Assembly: GCA_011620505.1 (NCBI GenBank)
Contig: WOZA01000011.1
Span: 1-17,197, forward strand
Origin: Anaerolineaceae bacterium
GTDB taxonomy: Bacteria; Chloroflexota; Anaerolineae; Anaerolineales; Anaerolineaceae
Direction: 5' to 3'
DNA length: 17,197 nt
Below, one piece after another: positions 6,913 to 13,237 of the stretch. Position numbers and translations under genes: made by a program. The notes under the pieces were generated by a model. That model did not search any database. It saw only the letters and a program-made list of their open reading frames with translations, and was not told the origin of the DNA. Each line of letters opens with the position of its first letter. The stretch's first letter is position 1.

Positions 6913-7950
6913 TCATTCTTCCATTCTCTCTTCAGAACCAAGGTCTGTCTGTATTTGCTGCACGTTGGTGCTCAGGCTGAAGCCTTCTTTGACGAAAAAG
7001 ATCGCACCGAGGGCCGTGATGGGGATCCACAAAGCCACCCGCAGGATCAGCGCATATCCCAACGCTTGCTCTGCTGGTATGCCAAATAGCGAGAGCATGA
7101 ATTTGGCAGCGGCATCAAATGTTCCCAAACCGCCAGGGGCAGCAGGAATTAACAGCACCAGGTTGACCACACCCTCAATTAACAACAGGCTCATAAAGCT
7201 CAAATCAAGCCCGAGCGCCTTCATCACGCCCCAATACAGGCCGCCTTCGAAGATCCAGACCAGCATGGAAAGTGCCAGGACTAACAGCGATTGCCCGGGG
7301 GAGCGCAGCACGCGCAAACCGTCAATAAATTTGTCAAGAATCCCGCTCACTTTAGGGCGCAGTTTCAGAGGCAGCAACCTGTTGATGAGCCAACCGCTCA
7401 CAGCCTGGGTTTGCTTCGGGAGGAAGAGCATTGCCAAAAAGACCAGCAAGATCACCGCAAAGATTGCCCCCACAATGACCGAACCAGTCTGGATGCGCCG
7501 CATCCACTCAGCATCCGGCGCGATCTGCACCAACTGGCGGAAGTTCAGCAGCACCAGAGCCAGGATGGTGATGCCGTCGAACAAGCGTTCCACCACGATT
7601 GTTGCCAGGGAGCCTGAGATGGGAACATCGTCGGTTTGTTTGAGCAGGATCGAACGCAGCACCTCGCCAGCGCGGGCAGGATAGACGTTGTTACCCATAT
7701 AGCCAATGCAGATCACCGGGAATAACTGCCGCTGCGGAATGCGTTTGAGGGGGTTGAGCAGAACCTGCCAGCGCCAGGTGCGTACCCAGACACCCATAAA
7801 ATAAAAAACCAACCCCAGCAGAACCCAAGCCCACTTTGCGCTGCGCAGGTATTGCCAGAGTTGATTAAAGTCAATTTCGCGAAATGCCAGGTAAAGGAAA
7901 ACCGCGCTGATCAGAATTCCCAGCGCTATGTGCCAACGCTTGATTTTCAT
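6913..7950 (-). CDS. Lysylphosphatidylglycerol synthase TM-type membrane protein (345 aa)
   Basis: Integral membrane protein of the LPG_synthase_TM / UPF0104 (AglD/MprF flippase-domain-like) family. The order is typical: an N-terminal helix (about 8-25), a second helix (about 41-58) followed by the WVRTWRWQVLLNP segment, the conserved GYMGNNVYPARAGEVLRSILL loop (about 83-103) and VERLFDGITILALVLLN, then further helices including a proline/glycine stretch LLIPAAPGGLGTFDAA. About seven to eight membrane segments in total. Stand-alone proteins of this family lack the tRNA-dependent aminoacyltransferase domain and are thought to move or modify lipids. It lies 37 nt behind the thiolase-like gene and just before the flavoprotein gene, so cotranscription with both is likely. 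The start at 7950 has only a poor ribosome site but has a TACAAT hexamer 6 nt upstream. Confidence 0.9.
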   Translation of the reverse strand: MKIKRWHIALGILISAVFLYLAFREIDFNQLWQYLRSAKWAWVLLGLVFYFMGVWVRTWRWQVLLNPLKRIPQRQLFPVICIGYMGNNVYPARAGEVLRSILLKQTDDVPISGSLATIVVERLFDGITILALVLLNFRQLVQIAPDAEWMRRIQTGSVIVGAIFAVILLVFLAMLFLPKQTQAVSGWLINRLLPLKLRPKVSGILDKFIDGLRVLRSPGQSLLVLALSMLVWIFEGGLYWGVMKALGLDLSFMSLLLIEGVVNLVLLIPAAPGGLGTFDAAAKFMLSLFGIPAEQALGYALILRVALWIPITALGAIFFVKEGFSLSTNVQQIQTDLGSEERMEE

Positions 7951-7956
7951 GTCCCG

Positions 7957-7962
7957 ATTGTA
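7957..7962 (-). promoter_or_regulatory. TACAAT -10-like box 6 nt before the membrane-protein start codon
   Basis: On the minus strand TACAAT ends 6 nt before the ATG at 7950, the spacing expected if transcription begins at the start codon. The short gene gap also fits simple read-through from the upstream thiolase-like gene. No convincing -35 box is seen 17-18 nt upstream. Confidence 0.3.
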
Positions 7963-7987
7963 CCATCAGCCGGTGTTACAGGTATTA

Positions 7988-9157
7988 TCAGCCAGCCAGA
8001 ATGTGCGTCACGGCAGCGGCGCAAGTGCCAGCCAGAGACTGGATCATGCCGTAGCGGGCATGCGTGATCTGGTTGCCGCCTGCCTCTCCACGGAGCTGCA
8101 AGCAGGCTTCGACCGCCTGGTAAACGCCAGAGGCTCCCAGCGGGAACCCCCGCCCCATGTGACCACCCATTGTTGCCACCGGTAAAGACCCGGTCAACGT
8201 CAACGAACCATCCGTAGCAAGCTTCCAGGCTTGCCCGCGTGGAGCGAAGCCAGCTGCTTCGAGCGACAGCAGTGCGTGCAGCGTGCTGTTGTCAGAATAC
8301 TCAAAGAAATCAATATTCGCCAGCGGAACGTTCGCTTTCAGGCAAGCTTGCCCAACGGAAACCGCGGCAGCTTCAAAGAAAAGCGGATCACGGCGATCAT
8401 GCACTGCCAGCCGGCCCGCGATCAGGCTGGAACTCAACAATTTGACGGGTTTATGCGGCAAATCTTTGGGGACCAGGTCGGTCCGGGTCAGGATCAAAGC
8501 GGCAGCACCATCCGCGTGCGCCGCCAGGTCAAAAGCGTTGAGTGGAGCTGCCACTGCTGCGGATTGACTGTAGGCTTTACCTGTCAGTGCTTTGCCGAAC
8601 ATGGCGTTCGGGTTATTGACCGCGTTGTTGTGGGCAATTATCGGAAATCCCTGCAGTACCTCACGCGGGAACTGGTTCTCGTATAGATACCTCTGCAGGA
8701 GCAAGGCTGCCTGCCCGGCTGGAGTGAGCCCCTCGGAGGCTTCATAATCTGCATCGAGGCTCGCGCCAAGCAGGTTCAATTCCTGACCTGCACCGACAAC
8801 ATCGGTCACTTTTTCTACGCCCACCACTGCCGCCACATCCACCATGCCGGAGCGAATAGCCTGCCAGGCAAGGTATAGCGCTGCAGCGCCGGAGGCTTCG
8901 GCTGCCTCCGCTGTCACCCCTTCTGCCTGTCCTGCCAGGCCTGCTACCTCGCAGACCAAGGCACCAAGATTAGCCTGGTGGGAGGCGCTGGCAGCCAGCA
9001 TGCTGCCAACATAAATTGCCTGCGGCTGGAGATCAGCCGCATCTTTCCGGGCAGACCTTAGCGCTCGCCCTGCCAATTCCCGTAGCGAAACATCCCAGTG
9101 CTCGCGCACCGGTATCTGACCGATGCCAACGATAACAACTTCAGGGTAGCTCGCCAT
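7988..9157 (-). CDS. Thiolase-fold protein with catalytic residues replaced, probable pseudothiolase (389 aa)
   Basis: Full-length member of the archaeal/SCP-x-like thiolase group. It opens with VVIVGIGQIPVREH and ends with the RGEAG...THARYGMIQSLAGTCAAAVTHIL block of that group. The landmarks align without gaps, but the active site does not. The nucleophile segment usually reads like EAACASG; here it is EAAEASG with Glu at 87. The HDCF motif reads SDNS (288-291). The C-terminal GHP motif reads GFP (337-339), although H333 is nearby. The family's two-step Claisen or thiolysis chemistry would therefore not be expected. The start at 9157 is 1 nt behind the HMG-CoA synthase stop (TGAAATG), which implies coupled translation and supports a protein partnership. 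The gene is not decayed: no frameshift, normal length. Likely a structural partner of HMG-CoA synthase or an enzyme with altered chemistry. The fold assignment is firm; the loss of activity is inferred. Confidence 0.88.
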   Translation of the reverse strand: MASYPEVVIVGIGQIPVREHWDVSLRELAGRALRSARKDAADLQPQAIYVGSMLAASASHQANLGALVCEVAGLAGQAEGVTAEAAEASGAAALYLAWQAIRSGMVDVAAVVGVEKVTDVVGAGQELNLLGASLDADYEASEGLTPAGQAALLLQRYLYENQFPREVLQGFPIIAHNNAVNNPNAMFGKALTGKAYSQSAAVAAPLNAFDLAAHADGAAALILTRTDLVPKDLPHKPVKLLSSSLIAGRLAVHDRRDPLFFEAAAVSVGQACLKANVPLANIDFFEYSDNSTLHALLSLEAAGFAPRGQAWKLATDGSLTLTGSLPVATMGGHMGRGFPLGASGVYQAVEACLQLRGEAGGNQITHARYGMIQSLAGTCAAAVTHILAG

Positions 9158-9158
9158 T

Positions 9159-10247
9159 TCAACCGGTCACGATCTCTCCGCGGTAACGGAGGTAGGTGGC
9201 GTAGTCAATTCCGACGCGATTGGCAATATAGTCCTGCGTACTTCTGGCATTCGCGCGGCGCTCTTTTAACGCTCCGCGTACTTTCAGCACAAAAGCGTCT
9301 GAGCCAGCACCAGAACCATAAGAAGTCATCAGGATCAGGTCGCCGGTTTTTGCTACGTCCAAAATGGCGGTCAGACCAATAATGGCAGCGCCGCTATAGG
9401 TGTTGCCAATTATGGGGGAGAGCAATCCAGTTTCTATTTGCTCGTCTTTGAAACCGAGCAATTTCGCGACCCGCCGGGGAAATTTTTCATTGGGTTGGTG
9501 AAAGACGGCATAAGCAAAATCGGCTGGCTTCAAATCCATTTCGCGCATAATCGTTGAAGCAGCAGTCGAAACGTGGCTAAAGTAGGCTGGCTCGCCAGTA
9601 AAGCGCTGACCATGTTCAGGATAGATGGCATGCTGACGCCGCCAGAAGTCGGGGGTATCCGTGACAAAAGAGTAAACCGCCTCAATGCTGACCAGCGAAC
9701 CCTGCTGCGGACCGATAATGTAAGCCGCGCCGCCAGAGGCTGCGGTGTATTCGAGGGCGTCGCCAGGTTTGCCCTGGGCAGTATCCATGCCGATCGCCAT
9801 CGCGTAATCTGCCATGCCGGAGCCCACCATGCCGATTGCCGCCACCATGGCTTCGGTGCCAGCCTTGCAGGCAAACTCCCAGTCGCCTGCGCTCACGCTG
9901 CCCGAAGCGCCAATGGCCTCCGCCACCACCGTGCCGCTGGGTTTAACCGCGTACGGGTGCGATTCCGAGCCCACCCAAACTGCTCTCAATTGCTCAGGGG
10001 AAATCTCTGCGCGTTTGAGCGCGTTGCGGGCTGCTTCGATGGACATGGTGATCACGTCTTCATCCAGACCCGCCACCGCTTTTTCGGTCACGGGCAAGCC
10101 TTCCTCATTCCCACCCCAAATGCGAGCGATCTCCACCCCAGGCAAACGGTAGCGCGGAACGTAAGCGCCGTAGCCAGTGATGCCAACTTTGCGTTTAGGG
10201 ATCAACAATTTTCCGCTTTCAGCGTCATGATTTTGTGTTGTTTCCAT
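9159..10247 (-). CDS. Hydroxymethylglutaryl-CoA synthase, archaeal type (about 362 aa)
   Basis: Condenses acetyl-CoA with acetoacetyl-CoA to HMG-CoA in the mevalonate route to isoprenoids. The opening VGITGYGAYVPRYRLP, the segment VGSESHPYAVKPSGT, the nucleophile loop WEFACKAGTEAM, AVFHQPNEKFPRRVAKLLGF and the closing GSGAGSDAFVLKV are diagnostic for the archaeal-type enzyme. With the start used here the catalytic triad is E95, C127 and H250, all present. The start is ambiguous. In-frame ATGs at 10259, 10250 and 10247 all overlap the reductase gene; a GGAA lies 6 nt before the 10247 ATG. A TTG at 10208 with AAAGCGGAA upstream would remove the overlap and an apparent N-terminal extension of about 13 residues. 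It sits between HMG-CoA reductase and the thiolase-like gene, so all three are almost certainly one operon. Confidence 0.95.
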   Translation of the reverse strand: METTQNHDAESGKLLIPKRKVGITGYGAYVPRYRLPGVEIARIWGGNEEGLPVTEKAVAGLDEDVITMSIEAARNALKRAEISPEQLRAVWVGSESHPYAVKPSGTVVAEAIGASGSVSAGDWEFACKAGTEAMVAAIGMVGSGMADYAMAIGMDTAQGKPGDALEYTAASGGAAYIIGPQQGSLVSIEAVYSFVTDTPDFWRRQHAIYPEHGQRFTGEPAYFSHVSTAASTIMREMDLKPADFAYAVFHQPNEKFPRRVAKLLGFKDEQIETGLLSPIIGNTYSGAAIIGLTAILDVAKTGDLILMTSYGSGAGSDAFVLKVRGALKERRANARSTQDYIANRVGIDYATYLRYRGEIVTG

Positions 10248-11520
10248 CATCAGTTCCATTCCATTGTTCAAGAATACGTGTTGCTTCGCTCAAGGTGATC
10301 CTGCCTGCCGCAATCAAGGCCTGCGCCAGCGGTTCGACCTGTTCGGTGTTTGCGCCGGCTGCCAGTGCCACCTGGCGGGCATGCAGCCTCATATGGCCCT
10401 TCTGGATCCCCTCGGTCGCAAGCGCTCGCAACGCAGCCAGATTCTGCGCCAGACCCACAGCGGCGATGATCTCACCCAGGTCCGAAACGCATTGGACGCC
10501 CATCAGTTTCAGGTTGGTCCGTACTCCAGGATGCACACGCGTGGAGCCGCCAACAATGCCGATCGCCAGGGGGAGGGTCAGGCTGCCCTTCAGGCTGCCA
10601 TCTTCGGTCGTAGTCCAGGTGCTCAAGCTCTTGTAGCGCCCGTCGCGTGCCGCATAGGCATGCGCGCCGGCTTCCACAGCCCGCCAGTCGTTCCCTGTCG
10701 CCAGCAGAACCGCATCCACGCCGTTCATGATGCCCTTGTTGTGGGTGGCAGCGCGGTACGGGTCTGCCTCGGCAAAAGCCCAGGCTTCCATCACACCGTC
10801 GCGCACCTGCTCGCCGCTGTAACCTTCAAAAGCCAGCACTTCGGCAGGCAGGCGGACCTCAGCGCTTGCCAGGCGGCGGTCAGAAAGGTTGCTGAGGATG
10901 CGCAGGTGTGCTCTGGCACCGGTCAGCTGCTCAAGCAAAGGCGCCAGGCTTTCGACCGCGGTATTGACCATATTGGCACCCATCGCGTCCTGCACGTCCA
11001 GGATCAGATGCACTACCAGGAAAGGTCCAATTGGGGATTCTTCGATCTGCCTTACTTCCAGGTCGCGAATTCCGCCTCCATGGCGCGTCAAACCCGGGTT
11101 GAGGGCACTTGCCTGTTGAAGCAACTCGGGTTTGTGAGTTTCGATCAAGTTCTGCGCCGCATCGATATCCGCCAGGTCGAGCAACTGCACCTGACCGATC
11201 ATCTCCTGGGAGCTCATCCAGGCTCTAAAGCCGCCGGTGGACTGTGCCAGTTTTGCCATGAACGAAACAGCAGCCACCACAGAAGGTTCTTCCACCACCA
11301 TCGGCACCAACACCGACTTGCCGTTCACGATGAAGTTCTGGGCGATCCCCAGTGGCAGACTGAATAGACCCACCGCGTTTTCGATCATGTGGTCGGCAGT
11401 CTCAAGGGTCAGCCCTGATCCAGGCAGCCAGGCTTTCAGGTCATCCCCATCCAGATTGCTGTTTTGCATGAGGTACTCATGGCGCTCTGGCAGGGTCATT
11501 TTGTAGAATTTTTTATTCAT
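10225..11520 (-). CDS. Hydroxymethylglutaryl-CoA reductase, class II (431 aa)
   Basis: Reduces HMG-CoA to mevalonate with a nicotinamide cofactor. The sequence follows the class II enzyme of Pseudomonas mevalonii closely in length and order: ENAVGLFSLPLGIAQNF, VEEPSVVAA with the catalytic Glu at about 77-78, DVQDAMGAN around 175-183 (cofactor region, keeping an Asp often linked to NADH use), THNKGIMNGVD with Lys262, ATGNDWRAVEAGAHAYA with Asp278, and GHMRLHAR with His380 in the mobile C-terminal flap. Next to HMG-CoA synthase a biosynthetic role in the mevalonate pathway is more likely than mevalonate breakdown. The ATG at 11520 (MNKKFYKMTLPERHEYL) is preferred: it has GGA 6 nt upstream and lies just beyond the predicted transcription start. 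A longer frame from TTG 11559 would include the promoter; an ATG at 11526 is also possible. First gene of the minus-strand block. Confidence 0.96.
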   Translation of the reverse strand: MNKKFYKMTLPERHEYLMQNSNLDGDDLKAWLPGSGLTLETADHMIENAVGLFSLPLGIAQNFIVNGKSVLVPMVVEEPSVVAAVSFMAKLAQSTGGFRAWMSSQEMIGQVQLLDLADIDAAQNLIETHKPELLQQASALNPGLTRHGGGIRDLEVRQIEESPIGPFLVVHLILDVQDAMGANMVNTAVESLAPLLEQLTGARAHLRILSNLSDRRLASAEVRLPAEVLAFEGYSGEQVRDGVMEAWAFAEADPYRAATHNKGIMNGVDAVLLATGNDWRAVEAGAHAYAARDGRYKSLSTWTTTEDGSLKGSLTLPLAIGIVGGSTRVHPGVRTNLKLMGVQCVSDLGEIIAAVGLAQNLAALRALATEGIQKGHMRLHARQVALAAGANTEQVEPLAQALIAAGRITLSEATRILEQWNGTDDGNNTKS

Positions 11521-11529
11521 CTTCATTCC

Positions 11530-11559
11530 ATTGTACTGAAATCTGCTCAAATATAGCAA
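11530..11559 (-). promoter_or_regulatory. Candidate promoter of the mevalonate operon (TTGCTA-N18-TACAAT)
   Basis: On the minus strand TTGCTA (11559 to 11554) is followed after 18 nt by TACAAT (11535 to 11530). The predicted start point near 11523 leaves only about 3 nt before the chosen ATG at 11520, so the transcript would be almost leaderless. It is divergent to the thioredoxin-reductase-like gene. Confidence 0.4.
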
Positions 11560-11615
11560 CCAAAACCTCTAAAAAACTCTCAATAATCGCATTCAGCGGG
11601 AAAATCTTAGAGTGG

Positions 11616-11634
11616 AATAGTTCTTACAACTATT
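11616..11634. promoter_or_regulatory. 7-5-7 palindrome (AATAGTT-N5-AACTATT), candidate operator
   Basis: AATAGTT at 11616-11622 is the reverse complement of AACTATT at 11628-11634. Its right edge runs into the candidate -35 box of the plus-strand gene, and it lies in the divergent spacer shared with the mevalonate operon. The size and position fit a dimeric repressor site. The cognate regulator is not encoded in this window. Confidence 0.4.
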
Positions 11635-11662
11635 GGAGAATAGTTTATCTGCCCGGTATACT
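11633..11662 (+). promoter_or_regulatory. Candidate promoter of the thioredoxin-reductase-like gene (TTGGAG-N18-TATACT)
   Basis: TTGGAG at 11633-11638 and TATACT at 11657-11662 are 18 nt apart, with a start point expected near 11669. The -10 box is good and the -35 box is half-matched, resembling the one proposed for dnaA. Confidence 0.45.
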
Positions 11663-11690
11663 AAATGAGAAATTTGGAAAGAGGTGCTAC

Positions 11691-12653
11691 TTGGAATTAT
11701 CTGATTCAACCCTATACGACATTCTCATTATTGGCGGTGGACCCGCGGGAGCGACTGCCGGCATCTACGCTGCGCGGGCTGGTCTGAAAGTAGGCATCCT
11801 GGATAAAGGCTTGACCACCGGCGCACTTGGCACCACCAGCAAAATCGCGAATTACCCCGGGGTAGATGGCGAAATTGGTGGGGCTGAACTGCTGAAGGTT
11901 ATGCGCAAGCAAGCCCAGGGTTTTGGCGCGGAATTCATCAACGACAAAGCCATTGGCAGTGATCTATCCAGCAATCCAAAAGCGGTTTTTGGCAACTTTG
12001 GCGTTTATTCCGCCCGCGCCCTCATCATCGCCACAGGTTCGATGGGACGAGCCAACCTGATCAAAGGGGAAGCAGAGCTTTTGGGGCGCGGCGTTTCTTA
12101 CTGCGCCGTATGCGACGCGGCTTTCTTCAAGGGCAAGGACGTGGCAGTGATCGGTAAAAGTGACGAAGCAATTGAAGAAGCTCTCTACCTGACCCGCTTT
12201 GTCAAAACCCTGCATTTTTTCTCACCTACCGAGCAGGTAGATGTGCCAGCTGAAACCCTGGCGGAATTAACGGAGAAAGTAAACGTCGTCATGCATCCGG
12301 GCAGCGTGGTCAGAGAAATCTGCGGTGAGCAGAAAGTGGAGTGCCTGCGGGTTTCCGCTCGCGGCAGCAAAGAGGAAGAATCCTTGCCAGTAGAGGGAGT
12401 CTTCGTCTATCTTCAGGGCGGTAAACCGATCACCGATTTTGTCGCGGGGCAACTGGAGATCAGCGAGGAGGGCTGTCTGCAGGTGGATCGCGAGAACCAA
12501 ACGGCCATCCCAGGCGTGTACGCAGTGGGAGACGTGTTGTGTTCGCACCTGAAGCAGGCAGTCATCGCCGCCTCAGATGGCGCGGTGGCGGCAATCTCCG
12601 CGGAGAAGTGGCTGCGAGGTAAAGCCAGGTATCGCACGGACTGGGGTAAATAG
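11691..12653 (+). CDS. Thioredoxin-reductase-like flavoprotein with degenerate NADPH site (320 aa)
   Basis: Member of the low-molecular-weight thioredoxin reductase (TrxB) family. The FAD Rossmann motif IIGGGPAGATAGIYAARAG is at about 13-31, the redox-active pair is C138-A-V-C141 followed by D142, and the FAD-closing motif is AVGDVLCSHLKQAVIAASDGAVAA near the C-terminus. The NADPH domain departs from the norm: the GGGNSA-type loop reads GKSDEA (155-160), and the HRRxxxR stretch that binds the 2'-phosphate is replaced by FSPTEQV (177-183). The usual GGQL near the flavin reads TGALG. Such losses are known in ferredoxin-dependent and deeply branching TrxR-like enzymes, so another electron donor is plausible. 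The start is a TTG: GAAAGAGGTG lies about 6 nt upstream and no better ATG follows. It probably shares a transcript with the DUF1284 gene 70 nt downstream. Confidence 0.9.
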   Translation: MELSDSTLYDILIIGGGPAGATAGIYAARAGLKVGILDKGLTTGALGTTSKIANYPGVDGEIGGAELLKVMRKQAQGFGAEFINDKAIGSDLSSNPKAVFGNFGVYSARALIIATGSMGRANLIKGEAELLGRGVSYCAVCDAAFFKGKDVAVIGKSDEAIEEALYLTRFVKTLHFFSPTEQVDVPAETLAELTEKVNVVMHPGSVVREICGEQKVECLRVSARGSKEEESLPVEGVFVYLQGGKPITDFVAGQLEISEEGCLQVDRENQTAIPGVYAVGDVLCSHLKQAVIAASDGAVAAISAEKWLRGKARYRTDWGK

Positions 12654-12681
12654 CAGCAGGTTGCCATAGATTGATTCGCTC

Positions 12682-12693
12682 GAGAATGTTCTC
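12682..12693. promoter_or_regulatory. Small palindrome GAGAA-TG-TTCTC upstream of the DUF1284 gene
   Basis: A 5-2-5 inverted repeat lies in the 70-nt spacer between the reductase-like gene and the DUF1284 gene. It could be an operator or a weak hairpin; no T run follows directly. No well-formed promoter is seen around it, so this is low confidence. Confidence 0.2.
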
Positions 12694-12723
12694 TTTCCAT
12701 TACAGTTCGGATCGGAAGTCTTA

Positions 12724-13176
12724 ATGATGGAAGAAACCAGGCTGCCGACCCCTCTCGCAACCCTACGCCCACACCACGCACTGTGTGCCTTGTTCTTCGA
12801 GGGCAAAGGGTATAGCCAGGCGTTTATTGACAACATGACCTCTTTTCTGGCTGACTCCAGCCAGATGCTGCAAATCACAACTGGATGCGACGCTTTCTGC
12901 CAAGCTTGCCCTAATAATGTCAACGGGCAGTGCAAAGACGAAGCCAAAGTCTCGCTTTTTGATCAGCGCACCTTGAAGCTCACTGCTACGCTTCTACAGG
13001 CTGACCAACCCATCCCCCTTTATGAACTCTGCCAGGGTGTCTTCGATGCCATCCTGCGGCAAGACCTGCTGGCTGAGGTCTGCGGCGAATGCGAATGGGC
13101 GCCGCTCTGCCAGGGTAAATGGCAGCAGGGCGATTTCAACCCCCAGCTACTCCAATCCAGTTCTACAAGCGATTAG
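12724..13176 (+). CDS. DUF1284-family cysteine-rich protein, probable Fe-S binding (150 aa)
   Basis: The opening LRPHHALCALFFEGKGYSQAFIDNM (about 14-38) is the hallmark of DUF1284, followed by the family's central cysteine block. That block is C55-x3-C59-x2-C62-x7-C70 (GCDAFCQACPNNVNGQC), spaced like an iron-sulfur ligand set. A second set is close to the C-terminus: C120, C123 and C129. C21 and C103 are extra. No catalytic function is established for the family that I can state. The gene starts at ATG 12724 (or the next codon, also ATG) after CGGAAG at 12713-12718. It follows the thioredoxin-reductase-like gene on the same strand with no clear terminator between, which hints at a redox link. 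Confidence 0.85.
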   Translation: MMEETRLPTPLATLRPHHALCALFFEGKGYSQAFIDNMTSFLADSSQMLQITTGCDAFCQACPNNVNGQCKDEAKVSLFDQRTLKLTATLLQADQPIPLYELCQGVFDAILRQDLLAEVCGECEWAPLCQGKWQQGDFNPQLLQSSSTSD

Positions 13177-13180
13177 CCCA

Positions 13181-13210
13181 CTGACACCTGTTGACTAAAA
13201 CCGCTATAAT
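13181..13210 (+). promoter_or_regulatory. Promoter CTGACA-N18-TATAAT
   Basis: CTGACA at 13181-13186 (5 of 6 consensus) and a perfect TATAAT at 13205-13210 are 18 nt apart. The start point is expected near 13217, giving a leader of about 20 nt that contains the GGAG ribosome site of the next gene. This is the best-formed promoter in the window. Confidence 0.65.
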
Positions 13211-13237
13211 CAATCTGATCACACTATTGGAGACACC

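Noticed and set aside
7988..9157. Reading the thiolase-like gene as a decayed pseudogene
   Set aside because: The frame is full length with no stop or frameshift, both ends are well conserved, and it is tightly coupled to HMG-CoA synthase; the changes look selective rather than random.
10264..11367. 367-codon plus-strand frame opposite HMG-CoA reductase
   Set aside because: Its His/Gln/Arg-rich product is antisense to a clear class II reductase, so it is a shadow frame.
13191..13210. TTGACT as a -35 box paired with TATAAT
   Set aside because: The spacer is only 8 nt; CTGACA at 13181 with an 18-nt spacer is the credible partner.
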